Shown here: positions 25,111 through 33,098 of the stretch, in pieces
How the letters are laid out: every line of letters starts with the position of its first letter
How positions within the stretch are numbered: position 1 is the stretch's first letter
Assembly: GCA_030648255.1 (NCBI GenBank)
Contig: JAUSHZ010000025.1
Coordinates: forward strand, 1 to 49,263
Direction of reading: 5' to 3'
Length of the DNA: 49,263 nucleotides
Origin: a bacterium
GTDB taxonomy: Bacteria; Patescibacteriota; Minisyncoccia; Minisyncoccales; CG1-02-41-26
Program-made: the position numbers and the translations under genes
Notes under the pieces: generated by a model
Databases searched by the model: none
Seen by the model: only the letters and a program-made list of their open reading frames with translations
What the model was told of the DNA's origin: nothing

Positions 25111-26595
25111 ATGCCACCTAATATCAGCCCGCTTAAGGGGAAAATCTCAATAAAACACCTTTTGCTAGTCGTTATGGTAATTCCGTTAATGATTATTAAC
25201 GCCATTGTAGCGGCTGGTTTTTTCTATGTTCTTTACCAAACAATTTACAGTCAAATATTAAATGAAAAAATTGCTCTTTTGCAAAATTTAAATTTTTCGC
25301 TTAACAATCCCAACGATACTATTCACGAACAAGAGCTAGTCCAAAATGCCGCTAAGTCGCCTCATGTTGTATTTATCCGGGTTGTTGATTTATATACTAA
25401 AGAAATCACGCTCGCTACTGACCAAACCAACAAAAACATGGAACTGAAAATTCCCAGCTTTGCAGATAATTTAAGTCACTTTGAATCAGTGATAAACAAT
25501 ACTTCTTTATCAGAGGTAACAGTTAAGGGAAGTGGGAATAAAGGATTATGGCTTGGCTTTGAAACCGACACTATCCAGTTAAAATTTGCTGAACTTGCTG
25601 GATTTCTATTTCTCCTTCTTATAATAGTTAACTCTGCTATTTATTTTTTAATCCAACTCTTTTTCGAAAAATTCTTTTTAAAGCCTCTTGATGAAACCAT
25701 TGTTTTTATGGACAAGCTTAGCAAGGGCGATTTTCAAGCTAAAAATTTAAAAAGCCATAAAATGATCCGAGAAATTGAAAGGTTAGATAATACTTCAGAT
25801 AAAATAGTAACTGAATTCAATGAAAATAAAAAAAGATATGACTTTATTTCGAAAATGAAGTCCGAATTTATATCAATAGCCGCCCACCAGCTAAGAACTC
25901 CTCTATCAGCGATAAAATGGATGATCGAAATGTTAAAAGACGGAGACGTTGGCCCATTAACTGAAGAGCAAAAATCGTTTTTACAAAAAGGCAATGATAC
26001 CAACAATCGAATGATCAATCTTGTAAATGACCTTTTAAAAGCAGAAAAAATCGATGCAGGAATATTTGGATATAACTTTGAGTTTAGTAATCTTGTTGAT
26101 GTGATTGAAAAATCAATAAATGAAAACATACAACTCGCTCAACAACGTAAAGTAGGTGTTGAGTTTACAAAAGGAATAAAGAATTTACCACTCCTAAAAA
26201 TAGACAAAGATAAACTTAAGATCGCCATTGATAACATAATTGGCAACGCTATTAGGTATAATAAAGAAGGTAAAAAGGTTGAAATTAGCATCCAGCCCAA
26301 CACAAACAAATACATAGAAGTTATTATTAAAGATCACGGGATCGGCATACCAAAAAATCAAGTAGATAAAATCTTTTCAAAATTCTTTCGAGGCGTCAAC
26401 GCAACAAAAGTACATACCGATGGCTCAGGGTTGGGTCTTTATATCACTAAGAATATCATCATTAATCACGGTGGAACGGTTTGGATCGAGTCAAAAGAAA
26501 ATATAGGAACAAGTTTTCATTTCACCCTTCCAACCCAGGCCAGTTTAATCCCAAAAACTGAGCTTAAGTTTGATGATTTTATTCAATCCTTATAA
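25111..26595 (+). CDS. Membrane sensor histidine kinase (orphan)
   Basis: A 494-residue protein. Transmembrane helix 1 (about 17-43) and 2 (about 168-190) enclose an extracytoplasmic sensor. A HAMP-like linker (FFLKPLDETIVFMDKLSKGDF) leads to HisKA (SIAAHQLRTPLSAIKW, His259) and HATPase_c with NAIRYN, DHGIGIP and GSGLGLYITKN. All catalytic motifs are intact, in contrast to the decayed kinase at 21704. No response regulator gene is in the window. The next gene, 22 bp downstream, encodes a membrane protein that may be functionally linked. Confidence 0.88.
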   Translation: MPPNISPLKGKISIKHLLLVVMVIPLMIINAIVAAGFFYVLYQTIYSQILNEKIALLQNLNFSLNNPNDTIHEQELVQNAAKSPHVVFIRVVDLYTKEITLATDQTNKNMELKIPSFADNLSHFESVINNTSLSEVTVKGSGNKGLWLGFETDTIQLKFAELAGFLFLLLIIVNSAIYFLIQLFFEKFFLKPLDETIVFMDKLSKGDFQAKNLKSHKMIREIERLDNTSDKIVTEFNENKKRYDFISKMKSEFISIAAHQLRTPLSAIKWMIEMLKDGDVGPLTEEQKSFLQKGNDTNNRMINLVNDLLKAEKIDAGIFGYNFEFSNLVDVIEKSINENIQLAQQRKVGVEFTKGIKNLPLLKIDKDKLKIAIDNIIGNAIRYNKEGKKVEISIQPNTNKYIEVIIKDHGIGIPKNQVDKIFSKFFRGVNATKVHTDGSGLGLYITKNIIINHGGTVWIESKENIGTSFHFTLPTQASLIPKTELKFDDFIQSL

Positions 26596-26617
26596 AATTT
26601 AATATTTATAAAAACTT

Positions 26618-27442
26618 ATGAAACCAACTCTTTTATTTATTATAATTTTTATCTTGATCGTGGCACTTTATTTTTCATTCCTATCCCTGCAAAAGATATT
26701 CCTTTTACCCTTAACCGGATTAACTCATTTAATCGACGGAGTAGTTTCTATTTTATTAGGCATTAAAATATGGCATGACTTAAAAACAGAAAAAAATAGC
26801 GCAGCAACTAAAAAATATTTTACTTATTTTTTCTTGTTCCTTGGAATTTTCCAGCTTATTCTCGCCCTTCCACATTTATCCCTATACTCTAACCAAAGCT
26901 CTTTTCCCACGCTTATGGCTTTAGCATTTATAATTGGCCATATATTTTTATATATCGCGCTTGCCTTCACGCTTCTTGCGTCGCTTGAGCTGTATCTTTC
27001 AAATAAGAAAATAAAATATGCGGCCTTTTCAGCGATTACGCTATTAGGAGCTTTTATAACCTACACTAATATTATAAAACCCAACACTCCTATTTTTGAC
27101 ACAAAAACTGGCATAACATTGCTAAATGCTAATCCTGTTGTTGGGCAGCTTATATTAATAATTGTTCTGCTTGGCTGGGGAGTGTCCGCAATAATCTTTA
27201 TCTATAATGGCATAAGGTTATATCGTGTTAATAATAATGCAACAGCGCGCAATTTATTAATCGCATTAGGGCTCATTTTTTTAATTATAGGGGGACCCCT
27301 GCATGATATCACAAAAAAATCAGTGCATTATTTAATAGCCGACCTGTTGGTTTTAATCGGATTTATGTTGATGGCTTCGGGAGTTTTTTATTGGACAGAA
27401 GAAGATAAATTAACAAACACAGAACCTAATAAACTAGAATAA
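26618..27442 (+). CDS. Seven-helix membrane protein, paralog A
   Basis: A 274-residue protein with about seven hydrophobic helices and little else. Near the C-terminus, GGPLHDITKKSVHYLIADLL is shared in pattern with the convergent gene at 27522 (GGPLHNIAKSNIQYLLADIL), so the two are paralogs. It follows the sensor kinase by 22 bp and is likely in the same transcript. Function is unknown; the helix pattern resembles membrane sensor domains. Confidence 0.6.
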   Translation: MKPTLLFIIIFILIVALYFSFLSLQKIFLLPLTGLTHLIDGVVSILLGIKIWHDLKTEKNSAATKKYFTYFFLFLGIFQLILALPHLSLYSNQSSFPTLMALAFIIGHIFLYIALAFTLLASLELYLSNKKIKYAAFSAITLLGAFITYTNIIKPNTPIFDTKTGITLLNANPVVGQLILIIVLLGWGVSAIIFIYNGIRLYRVNNNATARNLLIALGLIFLIIGGPLHDITKKSVHYLIADLLVLIGFMLMASGVFYWTEEDKLTNTEPNKLE

Positions 27443-27468
27443 ATATTATAGATTAAAAAAAGTGAAAA

Positions 27469-27502
27469 CAAAAAAGCTCGGTTTGAAAACCGAGCTTTTT
27501 TG
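27469..27502. terminator. Bidirectional terminator between paralogs
   Basis: AAAAAAGCTCGGTTT pairs with AACCGAGCTTTTTT around a GAA-type loop, a long perfect stem with U-runs on both strands. It ends both convergent membrane protein genes. Confidence 0.88.
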
Positions 27503-27521
27503 TTTTGCGCAGCTAAACCCC

Positions 27522-28223
27522 TTATCGATTTTGATTCATGTTTATTTTATTTTTGTCCTTGAGGCGAGGTAAATAAACGCCCAACAGCAATATTAATGTT
27601 GCGATTGGGGTTAAAATGTCAGCTAACAAATATTGAATGTTGCTTTTGGCTATATTGTGTAACGGGCCACCAGTTAAAAAGACAAAGATTCCTAATGCAA
27701 AAACCAATGAACGAATTCTATATAACTTTTCTTTCGACTTAATAGCAACAATAATAAACAATATTACCAAAGCCAATAATGTAATCCCGCTGAATGTTAT
27801 AGCTGCTTTTGCTGCGTTCTCTCCTATGTTCCAATTAGTAATGCCATCAGCGAAAATGGGTAAAGGTATTTCCCTCAAAATCATAATCGTAGCAAGAAAA
27901 GCCCCAACCAAAACTACATAAAAAACTGACTTTTCTAATTTCGGAATAAGAAGCCTAAGTGGCAATCGGAGAAAAAACGCTGTGGTTGTGAACAAAAAGA
28001 AATGCGCCGTTACATACAAAATTCCGGCCAAAGAAGAGTTGCTAGAAGAAAATAATGCCCCCAAAGACAACAATACATGCATTACGCCATAACCAAGAAA
28101 AAAAATTGCAAAATACTGTAAAAGCCTGTCTTTCTTTTTCTGCCACGATCTATATGTTGCATAACCACCTGCTAATAAAAAGATTGCAGAAACCGCCATA
28201 CTAATTACGCTTAAATTAACCAT
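27522..28223 (-). CDS. Seven-helix membrane protein, paralog B
   Basis: A 233-residue protein with about seven transmembrane helices, related to the gene at 26618: both end with GGPLH-x-I-x-K, then YL-x-AD-x-L and a final helix with GVY/GVF. It is transcribed towards its paralog and shares its terminator. The upstream AT-rich region contains TATAAT-like boxes. Function is unknown. Confidence 0.6.
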   Translation of the reverse strand: MVNLSVISMAVSAIFLLAGGYATYRSWQKKKDRLLQYFAIFFLGYGVMHVLLSLGALFSSSNSSLAGILYVTAHFFLFTTTAFFLRLPLRLLIPKLEKSVFYVVLVGAFLATIMILREIPLPIFADGITNWNIGENAAKAAITFSGITLLALVILFIIVAIKSKEKLYRIRSLVFALGIFVFLTGGPLHNIAKSNIQYLLADILTPIATLILLLGVYLPRLKDKNKINMNQNR

Positions 28224-28300
28224 ATTTTTTATTTTTTAATTAATTTACTATAATTATATCACTTACTATTATAAATATGCAAGACAACACTGTTGAAAAT

Positions 28301-28381
28301 GCTCCGCTCGCTTGCACTGATTGCTGGTGCACTCAGCATCTTCCTCGCCTTCGCTCGTCGAGCTGTTGTTAGAACTTGTTT
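28301..28381 (+). repeat. Structured 81-bp repeat, left copy
   Basis: GC-rich repeat (GCTCCGCTCGCTTGCACTGA...TTCCTCGCCTTCGCT) matching 30066-30146 at about 71 of 81 positions in the same orientation. It contains a hairpin with a TGGT loop whose stem bases differ from the other copy in a paired way. The rest of the 28224-28515 gap holds a TATAAT box near 28448 for the next gene and no other gene. Confidence 0.75.
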
Positions 28382-28515
28382 TATTTCTAAATAGAAAACA
28401 GAGTTGACCCCTATTTCCCCTTTATCTAAAATAAAAACGTTTATGCTATAATATATTAAGGTCGAGCTGTAAAATATTTTTATATTTTTAAATTAAATTA
28501 TTGCAATAAAAAAAT

Positions 28516-29979
28516 ATGATAGAAAAACTCAAAAATAAAAAAGTTCGTGTTGGAATGGCATTCGGCGTGGCTGCTATCGCTGGAATAGTGTTGTTCCAGG
28601 GTGCTATACCAAAAGCGGAAAGCTCAGTGAAAATTAATGCAATTTCTCCAAACCAGGGTGCTGCTGGAACGGAAGTTGTGATAACCGGTTCTGGATTTTC
28701 ATCGTCAGTTCAAGGAATCACCGGTACTCAAATAAACGGAAAGGTGTACGCTCCAGGCAACTACATTTTAATTCAAAGTGAGGTTCTCGAACAACCCATT
28801 CTTTCGCCTGACGGCAAAACGCTAACATTTCATGTTACTCTTATTTCCGACAAAGTTAAGGCGGACTGCGCAGCGAGCTTAGCTAAAATAAAGCCTGGAT
28901 CGTGCAAAGTACAAATCAAAGTGGTGAATGCATATGGTAAGATGAGCCTTGGTCAATATTTTACTATCACAAGTCTCGTGAGTAAAAAACTTACGTACAC
29001 AATCGAAAAACTTGATATGCCAGCACCTGCAATTGTTCATGCCGTGATTCCAGGTCAAAGTTGGAAAGGCGACGATGTGATGCGTATTCGGGTTAGTGCA
29101 CCTGCGACCAATGGAGATACAATAACCGGAGTAATATTCTCAATGGCAACGAACCCAGATGCCTTGGGTACCGGTTATCAGCAATGTGCCTATTTTTATC
29201 CCACAAGTACACCTGACAGTTCTCTCGCAAGCGATGGGACGAGAGTACGGATGCAAGAAGATGGATCGACTGGTTATTGGGGTGGGACGCTTGGTATAGA
29301 TGGCGGCGTATTCATATGGGATCCACAACAGATTCCAGTGGGTTGTTTAGCATATATTGGTGGTTTTCCTCTAGCTCCTGGCGAGCATAAGGACTTTACC
29401 GTAAACATGAAGATGTACGCTCAAAATTACGCATTGGAAGCAGATGGAACATACACACCTCCAGTAGGACAGTCAAAGACATTTAATCTTATGGTTAAAG
29501 CTCGCGCATTATATTTCGGAACTGGTGGTTATGTGATAGATAATTCTCCAGAAAACGGCTATGACAGCACCTTCGATTATTCTGCCGGTTATGGTGGCAA
29601 TGAAATGCGTAGGAGTTTAAGCACATTAATCACAAGCGACCCAATCCAAATAATTCCTCAATCAATACCAACGCCAGCCGGATATTTTACGACAGTTGCA
29701 ACGACGCAATACACAGCAACAGGTACTAATCCTCGTATTATGTATTGGTGGGGAAAAGTAAATCAACATACCGATACAAACGGAAATTGGCTTACTGATT
29801 CCGATGGAATTTCTGGAGCAGATCTAGACAAGCTAACATATTGTAAAAAGTTTTATCAAAATACTATCGGCATTGAAGATTATATATTGGAGACGACAGA
29901 CACATGGCGTGATCGTGGGAATGTTGGTGGGCCGTATACTTCAACTAAAATGTCTACAAAGTGTTTGCAATCAAATTGA
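28516..29979 (+). CDS. Exported TIG/IPT-domain surface protein
   Basis: A 487-residue protein. Signal or anchor helix at about 11-31, then a TIG/IPT fold (INAISPNQGAAGTEVVITGSGF, 40-61). The remaining 300 residues are aromatic- and Gly-rich beta-type sequence with a few Cys residues and no known domain by eye. The base composition is less AT-rich than the neighbours and the gene sits between two copies of an 81-bp repeat, so it may have arrived as a unit. Likely a cell-surface or adhesion protein; the role is inferred. Confidence 0.65.
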   Translation: MIEKLKNKKVRVGMAFGVAAIAGIVLFQGAIPKAESSVKINAISPNQGAAGTEVVITGSGFSSSVQGITGTQINGKVYAPGNYILIQSEVLEQPILSPDGKTLTFHVTLISDKVKADCAASLAKIKPGSCKVQIKVVNAYGKMSLGQYFTITSLVSKKLTYTIEKLDMPAPAIVHAVIPGQSWKGDDVMRIRVSAPATNGDTITGVIFSMATNPDALGTGYQQCAYFYPTSTPDSSLASDGTRVRMQEDGSTGYWGGTLGIDGGVFIWDPQQIPVGCLAYIGGFPLAPGEHKDFTVNMKMYAQNYALEADGTYTPPVGQSKTFNLMVKARALYFGTGGYVIDNSPENGYDSTFDYSAGYGGNEMRRSLSTLITSDPIQIIPQSIPTPAGYFTTVATTQYTATGTNPRIMYWWGKVNQHTDTNGNWLTDSDGISGADLDKLTYCKKFYQNTIGIEDYILETTDTWRDRGNVGGPYTSTKMSTKCLQSN

Positions 29980-30032
29980 TTCTCAACAAAGAAAGCAAAG
30001 ACCAATATTTTACCATTATAAGTCGCGATACT

Positions 30033-30060
30033 AAAACCCCCAATAAGCATTGGGGGTTTT
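30033..30060 (+). terminator. Intrinsic terminator after the TIG gene
   Basis: AAAACCCCCAAT pairs perfectly with ATTGGGGGTTTT around AAGC, followed by T-rich sequence. It is 53 bp after the stop codon. Confidence 0.88.
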
Positions 30061-30065
30061 ATCTG

Positions 30066-30146
30066 GCTCCGCTCGCTTGCACTGAGCACTGGTGTGCTCA
30101 GCATCTTCCTCGCCTTCGCTCCTTGAGCTGATATTAGAACCTGTTT
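30066..30146 (+). repeat. Structured 81-bp repeat, right copy
   Basis: The second copy of the repeat at 28301. Its hairpin is GAGCAC-TGGT-GTGCTC, perfectly paired. Compared with the left copy, both partners of at least two base pairs have changed together, so the hairpin seems to be under selection as structure. Confidence 0.75.
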
Positions 30147-30164
30147 GGTAAAATTTTAAGTATT

Positions 30165-31283
30165 TTAAAAGCAAAAACCCCTTAAGTTTTCTTTATGGAT
30201 TATTTTATAATCATCTTCCCATAAAGAGGGCTTTTTCGTTTTGACGGTTTCGCCCCACTTTATTTCATAGCCAGATAATTTACGGTTCTTCTCCTCAATA
30301 AAATCAACTTCTTGCTTATTAAAACTTCGCCAAAAATATTGTTCAAGATCTATTTGATGATAAGATCTGTATTTCATACGCTCAGCAATAATAAAGTTTT
30401 CCCACAAAGCACCTACATCATTCCTATTTTCTAGGGAATTAAAATCATTAATAATGGCATTTCTAATACCAACATCATAAAAATAAATTTTCTTGAGTTT
30501 AGACATTTCTTTTCTTTTATTTTTAAAAAATGGCCGTAGACGAAAAATAATAAAACTTTTTTCTAAAAGGTCAACATAACGTTCAACGGTATTTTTATCT
30601 AATCCCAACTTGTTCGAAAGCTCTAAATATGAATATTGCGAACCTATCTGCAAAGCTAACGCTTTTAAAAGATTATAAATGATATCTGAACTTTTTACCT
30701 GTTGAAAAGCAAGAATATCTTTATAAACAGAACTTGAGGCCAACTCACGCAAGATAATCTTTTTTTCCGCAAAAGAGGCCTGGCTCACAACCTCTGGATA
30801 TGTCCCGAATATCAAAAGATGATCAATCTCCTTAAGCATTTTTAAATAATCGCCAGAGTAAATCTCCTCCAAAGAAAGTGGAAAAAGATTATAAACATAC
30901 TTTCTGCCCGTTAATGGCTCTTGGGTATTATCTAAAAGATTAATACTAGATGATCCAGTAACAATAATCTGCTTTTTGGTTTTATAATAATCTACCAAAA
31001 GCTTGAGGGTGTTACCGATATCTTCTACTTTTTGGGCTTCATCTATAATAATAATTCTGGCGTTGCCAATTAATTGCTTTAAAAACTCTAAATCTTTATT
31101 TTTTAAATTTTCTCTCTCTGTTATATTGTCGCAATTAAAAAAAACAATCTCGTTAGACTTAAAGCTTTCCTGAAATTCATTGACCAGGGTAGTTTTGCCT
31201 ATTTGGCGCGCTCCAGTAATAATTAAAATTTTACCTTTAAAAAACCTCTTTTTTAACTGTTCTTTTAATAATCTCTTGTACAT
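30165..31283 (-). CDS. AAA+ ATPase with C-terminal DUF4143
   Basis: A 372-residue protein. Walker A TGARQIGKTTL (24-34), Walker B RIIIIDEAQK, sensor-like VTGSSS, then a winged-helix/DUF4143 region with YLELSNKLGLDKNTVERYVD and, near the end, VDFIEEKNRKLSGYEIKWGE, which resembles a PD-(D/E)xK nuclease core. This AAA_14-DUF4143 architecture is common and mobile in bacteria and archaea, and its role is poorly known. It is a single gene, flanked on both sides by terminators and repeats. Confidence 0.85.
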   Translation of the reverse strand: MYKRLLKEQLKKRFFKGKILIITGARQIGKTTLVNEFQESFKSNEIVFFNCDNITERENLKNKDLEFLKQLIGNARIIIIDEAQKVEDIGNTLKLLVDYYKTKKQIIVTGSSSINLLDNTQEPLTGRKYVYNLFPLSLEEIYSGDYLKMLKEIDHLLIFGTYPEVVSQASFAEKKIILRELASSSVYKDILAFQQVKSSDIIYNLLKALALQIGSQYSYLELSNKLGLDKNTVERYVDLLEKSFIIFRLRPFFKNKRKEMSKLKKIYFYDVGIRNAIINDFNSLENRNDVGALWENFIIAERMKYRSYHQIDLEQYFWRSFNKQEVDFIEEKNRKLSGYEIKWGETVKTKKPSLWEDDYKIIHKENLRGFCF

Positions 31284-31351
31284 AATTTTGTGATTCTATT
31301 CACAATTTTATAATGAATTTTGATGTATGTCAAGCAGGTTTATCCACAACT

Positions 31352-31379
31352 AAAAAGCCCTTATAAATAAAGGCTTTTT
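31352..31379. terminator. Intrinsic terminator-like hairpin
   Basis: AAAAAGCC pairs with GGCTTTTT around a 12-base AT-rich loop. T-runs occur on both strands. It sits upstream of the DUF4143 gene and may end a transcript from the right. Confidence 0.55.
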
Positions 31380-31382
31380 ATC

Positions 31383-31500
31383 GGTGCTCCGCCTATTAGA
31401 CGAAGCCTGCCCCGTATACAGCTCGCTGTTATGCTGGGGTCCGAACATTATGTACTCCGTGCGCCACGAGTTGCGCCAGTGAAACATCTAACTGGTTTTT
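31383..31500. repeat. GC-rich palindromic intergenic block
   Basis: In the 31284-31670 gap, this block contrasts with the AT-rich surroundings. CCCCGTATACAGC can pair with GCTGTTATGCTGGGG, and GCGCCACGAGTTGCGCC forms a second partial palindrome. The first resembles the ACCCCGTTAAGT...ACTTAACTGGGGT element at 37257. No gene is seen in the gap. Confidence 0.5.
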
Positions 31501-31539
31501 CCCGAATTTTGAGGAATAAAAAAGGGCCTACTATTACAT

Positions 31540-31559
31540 AAATTGTGGCTGACCCCATT
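31540..31559 (+). repeat. Dispersed repeat AAATTGTGGCTGACCCCATT, copy 2
   Basis: Identical over 20 bases to 22524-22543, in the same orientation. It is flanked by different sequence, so only this short core is shared. Confidence 0.6.
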
Positions 31560-31670
31560 TCCTCCATCTCCATTGTTAATAAACATTAAAACTTCTTTAC
31601 ATAATAACTAAAAAGGGGGAGGGTTGATACCTCCTCCTTAAATTCCAATCTTTTCAAATCGGTTTATAGT

Positions 31671-32441
31671 TTATATTTTAAGAAGCCCTGCTCGAATCTC
31701 TTCCAAAGTTCGCTCAACTGCTTCTCTCGGATTCTGTGGCAACCCCTTGTCGTTTGGTTTGGCTCCTAAAACCGGTCTACCCAAAACAATTCTATCAGCA
31801 CCGCCCTTAATTGCTTTTTCGGGAGTCAAGGCTCTGCTTTTTTCTTGATCGTCGCCCCCAACAAGCGACCATTCAGGACGAATATTCGGCGTATTAAGAG
31901 AAAGCACCAATTCGAATCTTTTAGTTACAATGTCAACCTCTTGAGGAGAAAGAATTAATCCGCCAAGCCCGGCTAATCGAGCCATGCGAGCGAATCTGAG
32001 AACACCAGCTTTAGTTGAACAGGTGAATATAGCCTGGCACTCTTCTTCATCAATGCTGGTTAATACTGAAACCCCAAGCACCTCTGTGGTGCCACCAAGA
32101 ATTTCTTGAACAGCATGCATGCCGTCAATACCAGCACAACACATAACTGTCAGAATCTCTGGCTTTACTTCTGCCAACATCTCACCATCGGTTTGCATCG
32201 TGTGCGGAATATCAATGAGCTTAAGGTCAGCGAATACTTTCAGACCAAGATCGTGAAGTTTAGTGATTAAGCCGTAGCCAACCGCTCGTAAAACCGAGTT
32301 CACCTTGATGTAAACTCCCAGTCCTTGGAGTTCCTTGGCTAAAATCAAAACTTTCGCATCAACCCCACAGATGCCACCGCATTCTTTTGGGGAATAATCA
32401 GCAGCCACAATCAATCTTTCTTCAGGTGTCCATACTTTCAT
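31671..32441 (-). CDS. pyrF: Orotidine-5'-phosphate decarboxylase
   Basis: A 256-residue protein with the catalytic signature ADLKLIDIPHT (D-x-K-x-x-D), LIVAADY at the N-terminus, and the phosphate-gripping end GGADRIVLGRPVLGA. It converts OMP to UMP in pyrimidine synthesis. It is the only pyrimidine gene in the window, so it may serve salvage or an incomplete pathway. Its ATG is preceded by a Shine-Dalgarno (GAAAGGAAAAGAATC), unusual for this window, and it follows a broken LOG-type gene by 13 bp. Confidence 0.9.
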   Translation of the reverse strand: MKVWTPEERLIVAADYSPKECGGICGVDAKVLILAKELQGLGVYIKVNSVLRAVGYGLITKLHDLGLKVFADLKLIDIPHTMQTDGEMLAEVKPEILTVMCCAGIDGMHAVQEILGGTTEVLGVSVLTSIDEEECQAIFTCSTKAGVLRFARMARLAGLGGLILSPQEVDIVTKRFELVLSLNTPNIRPEWSLVGGDDQEKSRALTPEKAIKGGADRIVLGRPVLGAKPNDKGLPQNPREAVERTLEEIRAGLLKI

Positions 32442-32454
32442 GATTCTTTTCCTT

Positions 32455-32748
32455 TCATTTGTTTAGTGATTCAAAAATTCTTCTTACCAAATCTTCCGGA
32501 TCACTATCTATAACAATCTCCGCTTTGCTCGGTTTCTCGGCAGTTCTTATGGAGGGAATTATTATGCTATCAACAAATCCCCCCGAACCCTCAAGCAATC
32601 CAATAACTTTATCCTCGCCCTCGTCATACATAAGGGTAAATTCATTTAATGTGCCGAACCTACCAGCAATAAAAATACCAACATCGCAGGTTCTTGTGCA
32701 AATTAAATCTTGAACTTCTTTTCTAAAACCATAGAAACCTCCTTTCAA
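32455..32748 (-). pseudogene. C-terminal part of a LOG/SLOG-type nucleotide-binding protein
   Basis: 97 codons with DVGIFIAGRFGTLNEFTLMYDEG, the GG/RxGTxxE signature of the TIGR00725/LOG Rossmann family, but without the N-terminal half. The frame begins at a TTG that lies before its own Shine-Dalgarno. That strong Shine-Dalgarno (AAAGGAGG, 32738-32745) instead feeds an ATG at 32732 in another frame that codes only nine residues (MVLEKKFKI) before a stop. It is a truncated, frameshifted relic, or an odd leader arrangement before pyrF. Confidence 0.6.
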
Positions 32749-32855
32749 ATATAACCCCTTAAAAGGGTATTTGTTAATAATGCGAAACTTTAATTCAAAT
32801 TCTATCCTAAGCCGATTTTTCTAAAAATCAAGCGCTTGCCAATATTTAAAAATCA

Positions 32856-32889
32856 AAAAGCCGTAATGGTTTCCCATTACGGCTTTAAA
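32856..32889. terminator. Intrinsic terminator
   Basis: AAAGCCGTAATGG pairs with CCATTACGGCTTT, a near perfect stem flanked by A/T-runs, upstream of the LOG/pyrF region and downstream of the tRNA region. Confidence 0.75.
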
Positions 32890-32926
32890 ATTCCTCAATT
32901 GCTTCTTTGCTTAACGCCATTCCAAC

Positions 32927-32955
32927 CAAAAACGCCATCATTGGCGTTTTGTTTT
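32927..32955 (-). terminator. Intrinsic terminator after the tRNA 3'-end copy
   Basis: AAAACGCCA(T)...TGGCGTTTT with T-runs. On the minus strand it directly follows the stray tRNA 3'-end copy, as the terminator at 33065 follows the intact tRNA. Confidence 0.75.
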
Positions 32956-32959
32956 ACGA

Positions 32960-32980
32960 GCTCCGCGGGTAGGATTCGAA
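32960..32980 (-). repeat. Duplicated tRNA-Asn 3' end (att-like)
   Basis: Twenty-one bases identical to 33098-33118, covering the T-loop part, T-stem 3' strand, acceptor strand and discriminator of tRNA-Asn. No tRNA 5' part is next to it. A partial tRNA 3' copy of this kind is the usual mark of integrase-mediated insertion, but only about 117 bp separate the two copies and no integrase is present. Confidence 0.75.
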
Positions 32981-33064
32981 GAGTTTGCCCGAAGGCATTG
33001 CTCCCTCGCCAGCTGGCTCGGGACAATTCGGGGATAGATTCTCATAACACGCCACACAGAGCAA

Positions 33065-33094
33065 CCAAAAACCTCCCTTGTTGGGAGGATTTTG
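33065..33094 (-). terminator. Terminator of tRNA-Asn
   Basis: On the minus strand CCTCCC-AACAA-GGGAGG followed by TTTTT lies directly beyond the tRNA 3' end. Confidence 0.85.
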
Positions 33095-33098
33095 CTTG

